Position numbers and translations under genes: made by a program
The notes under the pieces: model-generated
Told to the model about the DNA's origin: nothing
Seen by the model: only the letters and a program-made list of their open reading frames with translations
Database searches by the model: none
Origin: Camellia lanceoleosa
Lineage: Eukaryota; Streptophyta; Magnoliopsida; Ericales; Theaceae
Direction of reading: 5' to 3'
DNA: 64,000 bases
Assembly: GCA_025200525.1 (NCBI GenBank)
Contig: CM045761.1
Location: 102,958,182-103,022,181, forward strand
Shown: in pieces, positions 44,685-57,672 of the stretch
How positions within the stretch are numbered: position 1 is the first letter of the stretch
How the letters are laid out: each line of letters begins with the position of its first letter

Positions 44685-44925
44685 CACTTTGCTCGAGCGC
44701 AGCTTTGGTAGCTTGAGCGGTCTGTAAAACTCTGTAAAAGTATTGGTTGCATGATTTTTATGATTGAACTAGATTTCTGTCGCTCGAGCGATGAGTCTCG
44801 CAAAATAGGGTTTGCTTGAGGGCAAGTTTTGCCGCTCGAGCTACAGTGTAATTCTCTGTAAAACTTCTAGGATCTTGATTTTTACGCTTGAGCGAGACTT
44901 TCTTCGCTCGAGTGGACAGGTAGAA
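44685..44925 (-). repeat. CGCTCGAGCG module in LTR L
   Basis: Six or seven copies of CTCGAG or its one-base variant CTTGAG within GCTCGAGCG contexts (near 44691, 44710, 44781, 44813, 44834, 44885, 44906). A similar module lies at the same relative position in LTR M (52205-52480). Confidence 0.75.
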
Positions 44926-45489
44926 TTTTGGAATCTCCAGAATTGTGTTTGAAGCTCAAAACACATTTCCAAAGTTCCAATTTCATGCATAACTCACTCA
45001 AAGATGCAAGAACACTCCCAAAAACATATATTTGAAGATAACTTCAACCATAGTTCAAAATTCCGTAGATTTAACAAATTTCAAACCACAAACTTCATAT
45101 ATACATTCTATGTTTTGTATCTTGCATAAACAAGCTTCAAGGCTTGAAAGTAAGTTTCAATACATGAAAATTCTTACATGCATGTGTCAAACAACCCTTA
45201 ATATAACATGATCAACATGCTTTCCATTCAAATATGCAAAATTATGGCCAATTCTTACATGCATGCATCTAATAATCTCAAATTTACTAGACTTAGCTTA
45301 ATTCATGTAACTAACTTCATATATACTTTGAATTCACATTTTTATGAACTTAAACTCATAATTTAGAGTTTAATTGCTTACCTAGGAGGTTTAGTCTCCC
45401 AAATCTAACTAATTTCTTGAGCCTATCTTCCAAATTCCCAAGCTTTGAGCTAAATTCCACAATTTGTGCCTTCTCTCTCTCTAGAACAG

Positions 45490-45504
45490 TCTCTCTCCCT
45501 CCCT

Positions 45505-45549
<45 letters not shown>
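45490..45549 (+). repeat. (CT)n microsatellite in LTR L leader
   Basis: CT and CCCT run; on the minus strand it is an AG run about 70 bases downstream of the TATA box of LTR L, paralleling the position in LTR J. Confidence 0.9.
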
Positions 45550-45968
45550 GAGTGCAATTCAACCAAGTATGAGAAATGAGCTCAAATATGAGCTTATACA
45601 TTAATCTCCCATGTATTTATAAGCTAGACTAATCAACATTACTAATCCAAGCTTAGTATTAATCAATTAGGCTTAGTTAATTATTAAATTGATCTAATTA
45701 TTTTGATCTAAAACAGTTTTTAATTAAATTTTATCGTAGGATTTAAAAATCATGCTAGTCACAATGACACTCTCAATTTCAGTTTATGTCACCTTTACGT
45801 CCTTCAATTTAAATTTTAGAATAGAAAATCAAATAGATTTCTCTACAGTGAACAAATATAGATTCAAAAACATAGTTAGTCACATAATTAGCACCTAAAC
45901 TTAAATTAAGCACATAATCACAAACCCAATTATGATTAATTAACATAACACAGAACAGGGTTAGCGCA

Positions 45969-47135
45969 ATCTTTCCCCCTTTAGGAAGTTTGGTCCTCCA
46001 AACTTATTTTACCTCCGTCCGAAAACAAGTGTGAATAGTGTAGTCGCATTTCATCCTCCTTTTCCCATGTAGCATCTTTCCCATAGTGTTCTTTCCATTC
46101 TACCTTTACAATTGGGATGGACTTGTTTCTCAATTGCTCCACTTGCCGATCAATGATCCGTTTTGGCCATTCTTCATATTCTATTTTTTCATCAAGTGCT
46201 ATCCGATGGTAGTCTATCACATGAAATGGATCTCGAAGATAACCCCTCAACATCATGGAATACATTATGCATTTGTTCGAATCCCAGTGGTAAAGCAACT
46301 CTATAAGCAACTAGACCAAGCCTTTCCCGAATTTGAAATGGTCCAACGTAACAGGGCGACAATTTACCTTTCTTACCAAATCTTGACTGGCCCTTCATCA
46401 GAATCACATAGATAAATACATGATCGCCAACCTCATACTCAAGAGGCCTTCTTCGAACATCCACATAATTCTTTTGCCGGCTTTGTGTTGTATTGAGCCT
46501 TTGTTTGATGATTTTAATCTTTTCGGAAGTGTCTTGCACAATTTTAGGCCCAAGTAAAGCCTTATCCCCGACTTCTATCCAACAAATTGGTGGTCTACAC
46601 TTCCTACCATACAAAGCTTCGTACAGTGCCATATCGATATTGGAGTGAAAACTGTTATTGTATGCAAATTTAGCTAGTGGCAAATAATCATCCCAACTCC
46701 TTTAAAAATCTAAAGCACACATTCTGAGCACATCTTCCAAAGTCTGTATGGTCCATTCTGATTGCCCATCTATTTGTGGATGGAATGTGGTACTGAATCT
46801 CAGTTCTATTCCTATTGCATTTTGCAGGCTTTTCGACAATCTAGACACAAATTTTGGATCTCTATCCAATACAATAGATACCGGAACTCCATGTAAATGA
46901 ACAATCTCATCAACATATATAGTGGCTAATTTATTAACATCAAAAGTGGTTTTCATAGGAAGAAAATGTGCAAATTTGGACAGTCCATCAACTATAACCT
47001 AAATAGAATCCATACCTTTAGGAGTCCGAGGTAGGCCAACAACAAAGTCCATGGTTATGTGCTCCCACTTCCATTTTGGAATAGGGAGAGGTTAAAGTAG
47101 ACCTCCTGGTTTTCTGGTGTTCAGCTTTGACTTAC
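45969..47135 (-). pseudogene. integrase core to chromodomain of chromovirus L
   Basis: Minus-strand pieces: DEIVHLHGVPVSIVLDRDPK (second Asp), HPQIDGQSEWTIQTLEDVLR (Glu position, R to W change), FAYNNSFHSNIDMALYEALY, GDHVFIYVILMKGQ, GKLSPCYVGPFQIRERL, and a chromodomain-like end (QVEQLRNKSIPIVKVEWKEH, WEKEDEMRLHYSHLF). The zinc domain and everything upstream are missing because LTR M interrupts at 47136, just before the KAEHQKPGG-type motif. Few stops compared with J, so it is of middle age. Confidence 0.85.
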
Positions 47136-47824
47136 TGTCACGACCCAAACCCGCTCTTATAGGTTCAGCATCATGACTGGCCAGTAATCTTAGATTACCT
47201 ATGGCCTCTATTAACAAAATTGATTTAACATGAATTATGGGGCTTAGCAGAAGTAAATTAAAATATATAAGTAGTCCATTGAGTTGTGCATATATCAAAA
47301 GAGTTCGCATTAACACTGTACAACCATTCTTTAGGTAAGTGCATACATCACAAAAGATTTTAAAACAACATTCAGCCCACAATTTCAAACTTGTCAAGTC
47401 ATACATACACAAAACCCCTATACCAAAACCCAAGCTAAGAGTTCATAACCAAAAAGGGGTTTAGACTTTGATTGGCTCCACACGAGTCCAAGTTGGCTCT
47501 TTCTCTGGAGCTACACAAAAGGCTGACCACTAGGTGGCTCCGAGGCACTCTCTATCCTTGATGCCCAACTTGCTCACCAACATATATATACATAAATAGT
47601 GAGCTAATGCCCAATGAGTAATAACAGAATAAAGAGGTTATATAAATAAAGTTCAATATCATTGCAAATGTCATTTTCACATATCCAGTCAACCTTGTAT
47701 CAATAACAATTTCATTCAAATCATGTAGCACATCCAGTAATAATGCTTTAATAACAATGGGACCGCGAGGGTCAATCAATGTTCAATATTCAATGTGACT
47801 AGGAATGTCTAGCATCAGATATCT

Positions 47825-47995
47825 CTATGTTTCAATTATCTAATGGGTTACGGTATTGTTTTCCCGGGCAAGGACCAATGAGCCATGGTATTAATCTTCC
47901 CCAAACAAAAGTCAATGGGCCATGGCATTAATCTCCCCCAAGCAAGGGTAAATGGGCCATGGCATTAATCTCCCCCAGGCAAAGGCCTCACTAAA
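47825..47995 (-). repeat. ATGGGCCATGGCATTAATCT minisatellite in LTR M
   Basis: About four units of 40-45 bases with ATGGGCCATGGCATTAATCT then CCCCCAAGCAA. It is placed like the CGGCCTNAGGCC array of LTR L, about 600-850 bases from the same LTR end, but with a different sequence. Confidence 0.7.
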
Positions 47996-48073
47996 GGATG
48001 CCACGATTACAAATTCAAATGGAACTTCATTCATTAAGGATAAGTAGTGCTACAATAAATCATTCAATCATTC

Positions 48074-51000
48074 TGTAGACACCCCATTTTTGACCGTCCT
48101 CAAGACTTGGATGTTCTTGCAGGTACATCCAAAGGACAAGTTTGATTGATCGTTGAGTACTCGAATTCCACGACGGAATGCACCAGGTTTGATCTTTCCA
48201 AACCCTATTTCCATTATGTCTGATACTTGGACCATGTGTTGGTCCTTTTGGCATGTTGCTTTTGGAGCACTACCGGCCATGGTAGGGCTCTGCTGGCCAT
48301 GCACTTTGGTTTGTCGGCCATTGATGAGGCATGTCGGCCATCAATGAGGCACTGCCGGCCACCACTGATGGCAGGCCGGCCACCATTGTTTCAATAGATA
48401 TTTTTGCAGATATTTTGACAACTGTTTGCACAGATGAGCTCATCTGCACCCACATGGATGGCTGGATCTCTTCAAGGCTCTTTTGTATCTTCTATATATA
48501 GAGCTCATCTATATGCATGCAAAGGGTTACAAAGTTTGAGCTGAGCTATATTTCTCTCTTTCTCTCTCTCTCTAGAATCCTCTCTCTCTATATTTTTGTG
48601 CTTGAAAGTGTGCTTTCTTCACATATTTGCACTAGCACCCTTAGCCAAACACCTCTACCTTAGGATTGAGGATCTTGGAAGCCTTGTTTGAGTTCCTTGG
48701 AGTGTTTTTGGCTTAGAAAGTTGGCTATTTGCTTGCTGTTTTATTGTTGTGCTTCAAGGGTAAGGGTTTACTCCTTTTAAGCTTTGTCTTAGTTCATTGC
48801 TTTGCCATCTTTGTATGCTACTTTGAAGCTAGTTTTAGTCTCAAAAAAGTTCTGTTTTTTAAGGTCTTAAAGTGTTGGTTTGAGCCTTGTGTGGTTAGGG
48901 GGTGGTTCCCTTCCTTTGCTCTTTGGCTTGTAAAGCCTTTGAGCCATCTTTCTAAGCTTTCGAAACACCCTTTGTTTGGCCTTTCTGCCACTAAAACTCA
49001 GAGGTTTTTCAGTGGTAGAAACTTGGTTTTGAGAACCAAAATAGGAGGGGGTGGTCCCCCCTCCTTGTATCTTGTTTGCATGTGTTGATGGCTTAATAAT
49101 TGAGCATGTTTTCCTATCATCACATTACTTAATCTCAGTATGTTTTTGTGACTTTTATGCATGTTTTAACTCTATTTGTGGCTGGTTGGAGTACATCTTG
49201 TTTGCTTCTTACACTTGTGGTGTAATCTTGCTTACTAGCCTAGTGTACTTGATGATTTAGCCTATTATTCTAGCATGTGTTGGCTCCACTCCAGCATGTT
49301 TTTGGCACTGATTTAGCATGCTTTAACTCTGTTTTGAGTGGTCTTGATCACATGATTTTAGTGGATGTAGCCTTGTCACACTCTCACATATTCCACTCTT
49401 TCATCACTTTTGAGAGGTGTGCTTTGTGCCTTGTTTATGAGCCAATATATGAGTGTGATTTTCTTGCTTTTCATGCTACCATCTCAGCACAATTTAGCCA
49501 CTATTTTCGCATGTTTGAGGTATGTTCATAGTTGGTTTGGCCATTTGGGATTGATGTTGCATGGTTCTAGTGTAAAGCTCTTCACTAGCTTTAATGCTTA
49601 AGTCTCCTAACATGTTGTACATGAGTTGTTTGCATGTTAGAGTTTTGTTTTTCATGTCATACCCACACTAAAATTTCTACCACCTCTCCCATTTCTTCAT
49701 TCTTCTATTTGTTTTGAGGGTTGGTTGGTCTTAAAGTTGTACTTAAGCTTGCAATTGAGGCTTATGCTTAAATGGCTTTAACCCTCATTTGAGGGTTCCT
49801 CCTAGTCAAAGGCATGGTCTCTCTCATGTCTTAAGTCATCTTTCGATTGACCTCTTTCTCATTAGAGGACTTTCACATTGGATAAATTGATTAATGAATG
49901 GCTTGGTAACTTAAAATGTGTAGACAAGAATTGAATCAAGTAAAACATGACAAGATAAGCATGTTATATGTGCATTGCATTGTGTTCAATCGGACATTAT
50001 ATTGAACACAAGATGGATTGGCCCATTTCATACTCAAAGTGATGAAAATGAGCCAATTCCCTTTGTCTCCATTGCCTTTGATCATCCATGAGAAGGTAGT
50101 GGTCCTAGAGTCTTGTTTGTTGTGCATTTATTGAAAGTGTACAAGTTGGATCCTTGGCCATCATGCATTGTGAATGCTTGATTGGTCGCTTTAGACCCAA
50201 TGGTGCCACTCCTTTGATGTTTTAAGATGATAAGGAGTGACATGGTACAAACATGTCCCTGGAAAACCTCAATTTTTCCTCTGTTTTGTGCTCTGTTGTA
50301 GTTTGGTGTTACAGCACACCAGTGGCCGGCAACTCTTCATTGTTGGTCGGCACCCTTTTATTGTTGGCTGGCAGAGGCGCACTCTTGGCTAGCAGATGGC
50401 CGGCAGCCACCATTTATGGCCGGTAGGCCACTGGTGCACTCCCCGGCATTATTTTGGTAAGATTCAGTAGAAAGTTCTTGAAGACACCCTACAAACAGAG
50501 CCTCTAAAGAGTAAATCAGAGAGCTTTTTGGGATGGAAACGAAGGATGCATGTTCAACTTCTTCAAAAAGAACTGAGGCAGTACAAGTTTTGAGCTTTAC
50601 TTGTTAGTTAGCATTTGAATTTGTAATTGAATTAGCTAATTTATTACTTAGTTAAAGTGTTGTAATAATTAGTCTAATTAGTTTAATTAGATTAGTTGAT
50701 TAGCTTAGCTTAGCTTACTTATTCGGACCCTCCTTCATGAGGGCGCAATGTTGTAATAAGTGTGTGTGTGTGTGTGTGTGTGCATGTCTTCCGACCCTAC
50801 TTCTTTCTCCCGTTTACTTAATTGCTTTCAATGGTTAGTTTTAGGACATGTTTTGATTAGCATACCTTATGCTTTGCATGTTTGCATTCATTCATTTGTA
50901 TTGCATGCGCCAAGCTCGGTGCATCATACAAACTGCATCATATTTCAATACCTATTTGAATACGTGTATCCAATTGTTGCATTTCATATGCCATCTTAGA

Positions 51001-51888
51001 TAGCCGAGCCTATTTAGTTGCATTATTGCATGTGTTGCATTAGGCATTGTTAACATGGTTAGGATCATGCATGATTTCTAACTAGTTTTCTGTTTTTGGC
51101 TCGGAGTACACTATAAGTGTTTACGCTTTAGCATCCTTGCTTGAGTGTGAGTGTTTCCATGATACCATGCTTGCCAAGAGGTTATGTGCTAATTTGTTTA
51201 AAACTGCATGAATGCATGTGGATGAAGGCTTTGTTGCCTGAATTGGGACAATTCGACAAATGAATGTTTTAAGCCCACTTTGCAAAGTGGCAAATCATCA
51301 TGTTTTCAAGCCCACTTGAGGGTGGCAAATCCATGCTTTAGCTTACTTGCGAATAGCATTTTCAAACCATTTTCAAAAACAAACATGAGTTGTCTTGTTC
51401 CAATTCTCGTGATTGAGTGTATACTTGCATGCTACGCGCATCACATAGTAATGTTAGCTAATAACCGGAATAAGAACACATGAGGTTTGTAAAACAACAT
51501 ATCATGCTTAGTAGAGTCCGATCCTTTGATCGGGCAAGCGGGGGTGCTCATTTCAGGACCTTCCCCTCTCGTACCCAAGTTCCCGAGCTGAGGCAACTTT
51601 GGCGATGACAAACACGTGGCCTTTGGCATGAGTCAGGGTTTCCTAAATTTCCCAAAACAAAATATTTAGGTGGCGACTTTGTAATCTGGAAAAGCAATCC
51701 ATGTTTGGCTCTTTTAATTCGAAATTGATTTTTCAAAACCAATTGCCGGATTTGGACTCTTTGGTGTTTATCAGTCTTGCATTGCACTTTGTGAGATTAG
51801 ATTCAGAACCATGACGAGAGTCCAAACTGTAGTGAGATCAAATTTGCGCCTCTCTGAAAGGGGACGTGCAAATAAAGTCGGATCTACA
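48074..51888 (+). repeat. solo Tat LTR C with target duplication
   Basis: Begins TGTAGACACCCC and ends GGATCTACA (6-bp terminal inverted repeat TGTAGA/TCTACA), 3815 bp. Both sides have CATTC (48069-48073 and 51889-51893), and the flanks are collinear parts of LTR M, so this is a clean solo LTR left by unequal recombination. TATA box CTATATATAG at 48492-48501 with GGCCGGCC 111 bases upstream (48374-48381) and a CT-rich leader (48551-48590). A second GGCCGGC cluster lies at 50322-50425. A (GT)n run is at 50759-50782. No coding region. Confidence 0.93.
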
Positions 51889-52204
51889 CATTCATATATC
51901 AATTTCGATAACTAACACCATTTTCGAAAGTAACATAACTTGAACATATCTTTATAAAGTTATTACTCACAATGGGTTATGTTGTCACTAGGCCTCAGAC
52001 GTCCACCTATACAAAACACATAACAAAAATACAATTGAAGTACCGATCGATAGCCATTTCACTTTAATTAAATTTTCCTCATGTGTTTCTAATTCATTCC
52101 ATGTTTATATGAGCTCAATAGGTGCCTAAGAGTACTTGAAATGACATGAGAATGTAAGCATGCACTTAAAAGAGTTAGTCAAAATTTGCTAAAAATGGGA
52201 TCCT

Positions 52205-52480
52205 CGCTCGAGCGCACCTTCTTTCACTCGAGCAGGGGTTCAAAAATAAGGGTGATCACTCGAGCGCAACTTCGGTCACTTGAGGAGTCTGTAAACCCTG
52301 CAAAAGTATTGGTTGCAAGAATTTTCTACTCAATAGATGCTTGACAGTCGCTTGAGTGAAAGATTGAGTAAGTAGGGTCCTCGCTTGAGTGCAACTTCGG
52401 TCGCTCGAGCGGTCTACAAAATTTTGCATAACTTCTGGGAGTTCAATTTTTACACTCGAGTGACACTTTCTTCGCCTAAG
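52205..52480 (-). repeat. CGCTCGAGCG module in LTR M
   Basis: Copies of CTCGAG or CTTGAG inside CGCTCGAGCG-like palindromes near 52209, 52237, 52258, 52278, 52355, 52385, 52407 and 52457. Same relative position (about 1.0-1.3 kb from the LTR start) as in LTR L. Confidence 0.7.
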
Positions 52481-53501
52481 CAGATAGGCCAAATTCTGGA
52501 ATTTCCAGAACTTTGTTTGAAGTTCAAATTTGATATTCAAAGGGCCAAAACTTGTATTTTTGGTACAAAAACATGGGAAAACATTTTAGAACTTGAAAAT
52601 ATAGTCAATTTGAAACCAATTGCTCAAATCATGGACCCAATTCTCAAAATCAAACTTAAATCACGAAGTTGGAACCATGCATGACATGTATTGCCCTAAT
52701 TTCTTTTCATATCTTTTCAAAACTTGATTGAATGGCATGACAAGTGTAAAAACATGAAGAACTCTTTAAATAAATGTGTAAAAGTTCCATGCATGTAAGA
52801 ATTCAAAGAAAATTGAACTCAAAGATGAAGGATTATGCATGCATGTATGCTATCATACTCAATTCTTCCATAATTAAGTCAATTTTGTCCACTTACATGC
52901 AAATAGACTCATAACTTCTTCAATTCATGACCTACATGTTTTATTTTCAAGATTTAAGGAGGAATTCCATACCGAGGATGTGAATTCAAGTGTATCCTAG
53001 CTTGATCCTTCAAGTTCTCTACCAATTCCCTTCAATTTCTCCATGCTCTCTCTCTCTCTGTTGAGTTCTTCTTCTCCCTCTCTTAAAATCTCAGACAAAT
53101 TATGTATTTGAGGCCAAGTAAGGATTATATCACTTATATATACATGTGATTAGCTTAGCCTAATCATATATGATTAAGGTTGGTTAATTATGGTCAACTC
53201 TAACTAAGTTCAATCAGTTTATTCTAATTATTTTGGTCCGAATCAAATTTTGACAAAAGTTGCCATAAAATTCTAAATATTCTAATTACCCTATTGGGCT
53301 AGTCAGTTTTAGCTTATGAAGCCGTTTGGGCTTTCAATTTCTGATTCTAAGTCGATAAGTGAACATATATTCCATGTAATAATAGATAACTACAAAATTA
53401 ATTATGTAATCACACAATTAAACACACAATCATGCAATTAAATTTATTGAATCAATATAATATAATAGTACGGAGCTCGGGGTTGTCACAGTTTCTCCTC
53501 C

Positions 53502-54178
53502 TTAGAAAGTTTGGTTCTCCAAACTTAAGTTACCTTTAAACGAAAACAAATACGGATATCGTTGCCGCATCTCATCCTTTTTTTCCCAAATGGGCTCTTT
53601 CCTATAATGGTCTTTCCACTCGAGCTTCACCATAAGGATAGTTTTGTTTCTCAATTGGTTCATTTGTTGATCAACGATTTGCACAGGCCATTCTTCATAA
53701 ATCACATTCTCATCTAAAGCAATCCGATGGTGGTCAATAGCATGGAGCAGATCTCTAAGATACCTACGAAGCATGGATACATGGAAAACATTATGCATTT
53801 GTTCCATCCCAGGTGGCAAAGTGATACGGTAAGCAACAGGATCCAACCTCTCAAGAATTTGAAACAGCCCAATGTAGCGAGGAGTCAATTTTCCCTTTTT
53901 GCCAAATCTCATTTGTCCTTTCATCAATGTTACTTTGATAAATACATGATCCCCCGCTTCATATTCTAAGTCTCTTCTTCGCTGGTTCGCATAACTTTTT
54001 CTATCAGCTCTGTGTAGTCTTGAGCCTTTGCTGAATAATTTTGATCTTTTCGGTTGTTTCTTGCATAAGTTCGGCTCCATAAATAACCCTATCACCAACC
54101 TCTGTCTAACAAATTAGCAACCTACACTTTCTACCATATAGTGCCTCATATGGTGCCATACCGATGCTAGCGTGAAAA
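53502..54178 (-). pseudogene. integrase C-terminus and chromodomain of M
   Basis: 198 codons from 54098: RRDLEYEAGDHVFIKVTLMK, FGKKGKLTPRYIGLFQILER, MEQMHNVFHVSMLRRYLRD and the chromodomain-like end MNQLRNKTILMVKLEWKDHY with WEKKDEMRQRYPYLF. Upstream to 54178 an ALYGRKCR-type motif reads in a second frame (YGRKCRL, with a stop). The C-terminal frame is intact over 198 codons. It is split from the rest of integrase by the insertion at 54184. Confidence 0.85.
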
Positions 54179-54183
54179 CTATT

Positions 54184-54516
54184 TGTGGGAGCCAAAAAAT
54201 AATATATATCAACTTATTGGGCTAACCCAAATGAGGCCTCCCAAGGGGCCAACTATTGGGCTTATTCAGCTCACCCCCGTCTATAAAAGGAAGGCACCTC
54301 ATGATATATAGGTATGATCTTTCTTTGCACTTCAAACAGAACACTCTTGACTATCTATACTCTTCATTCATGGATTCTAACTTCATCATCGGAGTGTCCC
54401 CAGCTGGTAACCCCGGTTGGGTGGCATCAACCATATTTATCTCTTGCAGGTTCATGGAACTATCTTTGTTAAATCTCACCAACAATCCATGTGAGGGGAT
54501 ATTTCATGGCCTCACA
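54184..54516 (+). repeat. left LTR of the non-coding element
   Basis: TGTGGGAGCCAAAAAATAAT to GGCCTCACA. TATA box CTATAAAAGG at 54281-54290. Followed at once by the primer site. Confidence 0.9.
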
Positions 54517-54540
54517 ATTGGCGCCGTATGTGGGAACGAT
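54517..54540 (+). other. primer binding site of the non-coding element
   Basis: ATTGGCGCCGTATGTGGGAA directly after the LTR. TGGCGCCGT matches the end expected from a tRNA-Asp type acceptor stem, and the longer form is common in Tat-like elements. The tRNA assignment is from memory. Confidence 0.7.
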
Positions 54541-57500
54541 TGAATGAGATCAACGAAGAACATAACAAACATGTTCTTGTAAGTACAAATTTAATAACAC
54601 TTTTGATTTATTTGCTCTCTGAAAATTATTTTAAGATTGGTTCTTGGATTGGATATACATATGTTTGTGCTTACAAAATAGAGCATTTTGTTCACTGTGA
54701 ATCTTTTGCATCTCCTTTTTCTCTCTCTACAAATGGGTTCCACTTTTCTTGAAGAGAACATCTTTCAAAGATATTAAAAGAAAGTGATGAAGTTTTCTTG
54801 TTGAATCTGTTAAAGCTGTTAGTTGGCACTTTACCAACTTATGCAAGTGCACTTCGCACTGTTCAAGTTAATTGATGAAATTTTTCTTGGAATATACATA
54901 CATATATATCTATACTAATAATTTCTATGGACTCCAAACTTGGGTCTTTACTTTCTCTCTCTAAAAATTGGGAACTAACTTTTATCACCTACATTTCCAT
55001 GGAGCACTCTAGTGGCTACAATCAATTCGACTATTAAACTAAATTTTATATATATAATGGTATTAGAACTTTGCCGAAAACATTGTTCCCCTTATAACCC
55101 TTACCTTTTTGCCGAGACCATTATTAGGAATTTTATACATATCAGTTTGTAGAGAACACTATTGGGAATTATTTATATATAATTTTTTATTTTATTTTAT
55201 TATTATTATTATTATTTTTTAAAGTAGCAACATTATTCGGCAACTTTATCAAGTTGCTTAGTCAACAACATTATTCAAAAATTCCCATTTCCTACATCAC
55301 ATTACTCGGCCGAGCATAAGTTATTCGGCCATCACCTTGTTAAATTCGTGCAGCCGTTCAACCATTTCTGGATGCTCGGCACCACAATTCCATCACCACG
55401 CTCATTGGTTCAAGTATACATAATCATGGTGGCTACAATTGCAGCCCTAAGTGATGCGGACCAAGCTCTCAACTAAGTCATCACATTATAAACGAAAAGG
55501 ATCTAGGTGTTTTGGTGCCACTTACTCGACACACAACTTAAGTTCCTCAGCTTTCCAATCATTTTGGTTTAAACTAGAATCACAAGTTCTTCAACAACGG
55601 TTGTTCGACAAACCGACAATGGAGATGTTCGGCAACCCTATAAGGCTGTTCGACAACTATTTCCCTTCTCGGCATTCACTACAGCTCACCCAAGCTGCCC
55701 ATTGTTACTTGGCATCTAAGCAACCCAGTAGTGGCAGCGCAACTTGCAGAAAGCTACTCGGCATGTCCACGCATGAACGTTCTACTAGACAACCATTCCG
55801 CATTAACTGGCCATTTAGGAAGACAATACCTCCGATTGTCAAAATTTAGTCGCACAAATTCAACTAAATTCAATACCTCAACCACAATGCCGAGAACAGA
55901 TTTAGTTGTTCTCTTTGAGTAACATCTCGGCAACATGTTCCACAGTATTGGGCACTTGGAACAAACAATATCAATTCACCTACCTTTTCGGCACGAATCT
56001 CATGATTTCTCAGTAGCAATATTGATCGGCATTTCTCTCTAGGCATGGAACTAGCATCTCGGCTCGTCAAAATCAACATCTGAATATACCAGAAGATTCG
56101 TGTCAACTCAAGGAGTCCAAACCCACTAACCCGAGGAGCCAAGAGGTCACCAAAGTTCGCTGGTAATTGTGAAACGGACCAAATTTATAGAAAACTAAAA
56201 TTTTAAAAGCTACTGAAAGCTAGTTTTGCCTATACCAGTGTGAAGCACTCATTGAGACGAGTTTAACACGATAGACCGCGTCAAAATCAGACTTAAACGA
56301 AGGAGATACAGGGCCTCAAAGTCACGAGTTCGAAACTGGACCATTATGCCTTCCATGACATGCAGCATGAAGATGAAGATGATGAAATAAGGATTTATCC
56401 TACACTTCTCTGCACAAAGTGCTTCGTTGCATCTTACTACATTCCGATTAATTAGATGGTCCAATAACTTCGAGGATGCCTACCTTTTTGTTTTTCACCG
56501 TGTAGAATTCATTTTTTAGGTCCAATTTTGCAAATTTCGAGTCTCAGATTAGGATCAATAAATCGGCAACTCGGGAACGTTAGATGATAGATCAACAGTC
56601 AAATCGTGTCTGATCGGCATGCATTTTTAACAAAAGGCTCATGAAGCTAGGGCACAATTATCCATCTTCACCGTTCCTTCATTCAACATTTGGTCGTATA
56701 CCGCCTACTGGGGCAAGACCCACTTGGATTTCTTTTACTTTCGGCTCCGCAACATACAAATTGCACTATCCGCGGTCTAATCACAACGATCCAATAGTAA
56801 TTTCTAGTTATTTGGGACATTTTGAACACATCTGTAGGGTCTGATTTTGCAAATTCCATACCCTAAATTTGCAGATTTCAACCACTCACAATTCTAAACC
56901 AATCCAAGCCATTAGATTCATCTGGAGCCCAATTCCAATGATCCAACAGTCGTTTCTAACCATTTGGAGCCTGCTGGACACATTCGTATGATCTGATTTT
57001 GCAAATTTAATAGCTAGAAAATATCCATCGCAACTCAAACAATACTTTTGCCACCATGCATGGCATTCGATCAATGCCGCATTCAACAATTTTGGCGTCT
57101 TCCCACCACTATAACAACCCGTATCATTCGGCAATTTTGGCTCAAGTCTATTCTGGATTCCTTGCAAATAACCACTCATTCGAGCGCAGTAGGGCAACTA
57201 TACTTTGTTCTCGGCTTACTTCTCGTCAATGTTAGTCAACGTCCAATCTGAATTTCTTCTTAATACCTAACGTCATTCACAAGCAATGGGGCAACGGCGA
57301 TCCAATGTTACATATTCACGACAATGGAAGCAATTTTCCATCTAATTCCATGACAATGGTACAATTTAATCAGCTCAACGCTTATTGCCGAACTCATTGA
57401 ACAACTCTCACTTGGCATTTTCAATTCGGCCACTTGGTAGTTTAATTGATCGGCATGCAATTTCAGCAATAGTATCTTGGGACGAGGATATAATCCTCCA

Positions 57501-57672
57501 TTTTCCCTGATCATTCATTATGTTACCTGCGTTACCTTGGTCATTTATTAGCCAATCATCATCTCTGTGCCTCTCTTATGCATGCATACTCAGCCAACTT
57601 GGTACAAACATTGCAATGAAATTTACTTTAGTTACAAACTCCCGCTCATTTTCGCACCGCTCCATACAAGCG

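Larger units (their letters stand above)
43373..45968 (-). repeat. 3' LTR of chromovirus L
   Basis: + strand start TGTCATGACCCGAACCC, end TTAGCGCA; in element orientation TGCGCTAACC to GGGTCATGACA, 2596 bp. It is preceded (element orientation) by the purine tract AAAGGGGGAAAGAT. TATA box on the minus strand near 45625-45617, followed by a long (CT)n complement at 45490-45549. It carries two local repeat modules, described separately. Confidence 0.85.
47136..53490 (-). repeat. 3' LTR of chromovirus M, split by a solo LTR
   Basis: + strand start TGTCACGACCCAAACCC, end GGGGTTGTCACA at 53490. Without the solo LTR and one copy of its target duplication it is about 2535 bp, close to LTR L (2596). 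The next bases in element orientation upstream are the purine tract CTAAGGAGGAGAAAC. TATA box TATATATAAG on the minus strand near 53146-53137. Both ends match the L and J LTR ends. Confidence 0.85.

Noticed and set aside
40078..45968. LTRs J (+) and L (-) as terminal inverted repeats of a giant DNA transposon
   Set aside because: Each LTR is adjacent to its own integrase in its own orientation, and the material between them is a copia relic and a fragment, with no transposase. Ends and PPTs show they are LTRs of two separate insertions facing each other.
48729..49601. Several 63-119 codon ORFs in solo LTR C
   Set aside because: The homologous stretch of LTR B does not keep the frames; composition (Phe, Leu, Cys, Val rich) follows T-rich sequence.
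48074..51888. DNA transposon with TGTAGA/TCTACA ends
   Set aside because: The short inverted ends with a 5-bp duplication, TATA box and CT-rich leader, and homology to Tat 3' LTRs A, B and D identify a solo LTR. No transposase is present.
55195..55215. TTATTATT run as a polyadenylation or LINE tail
   Set aside because: No LINE reverse transcriptase, endonuclease or target duplication nearby; it is a simple repeat in AT-rich sequence.
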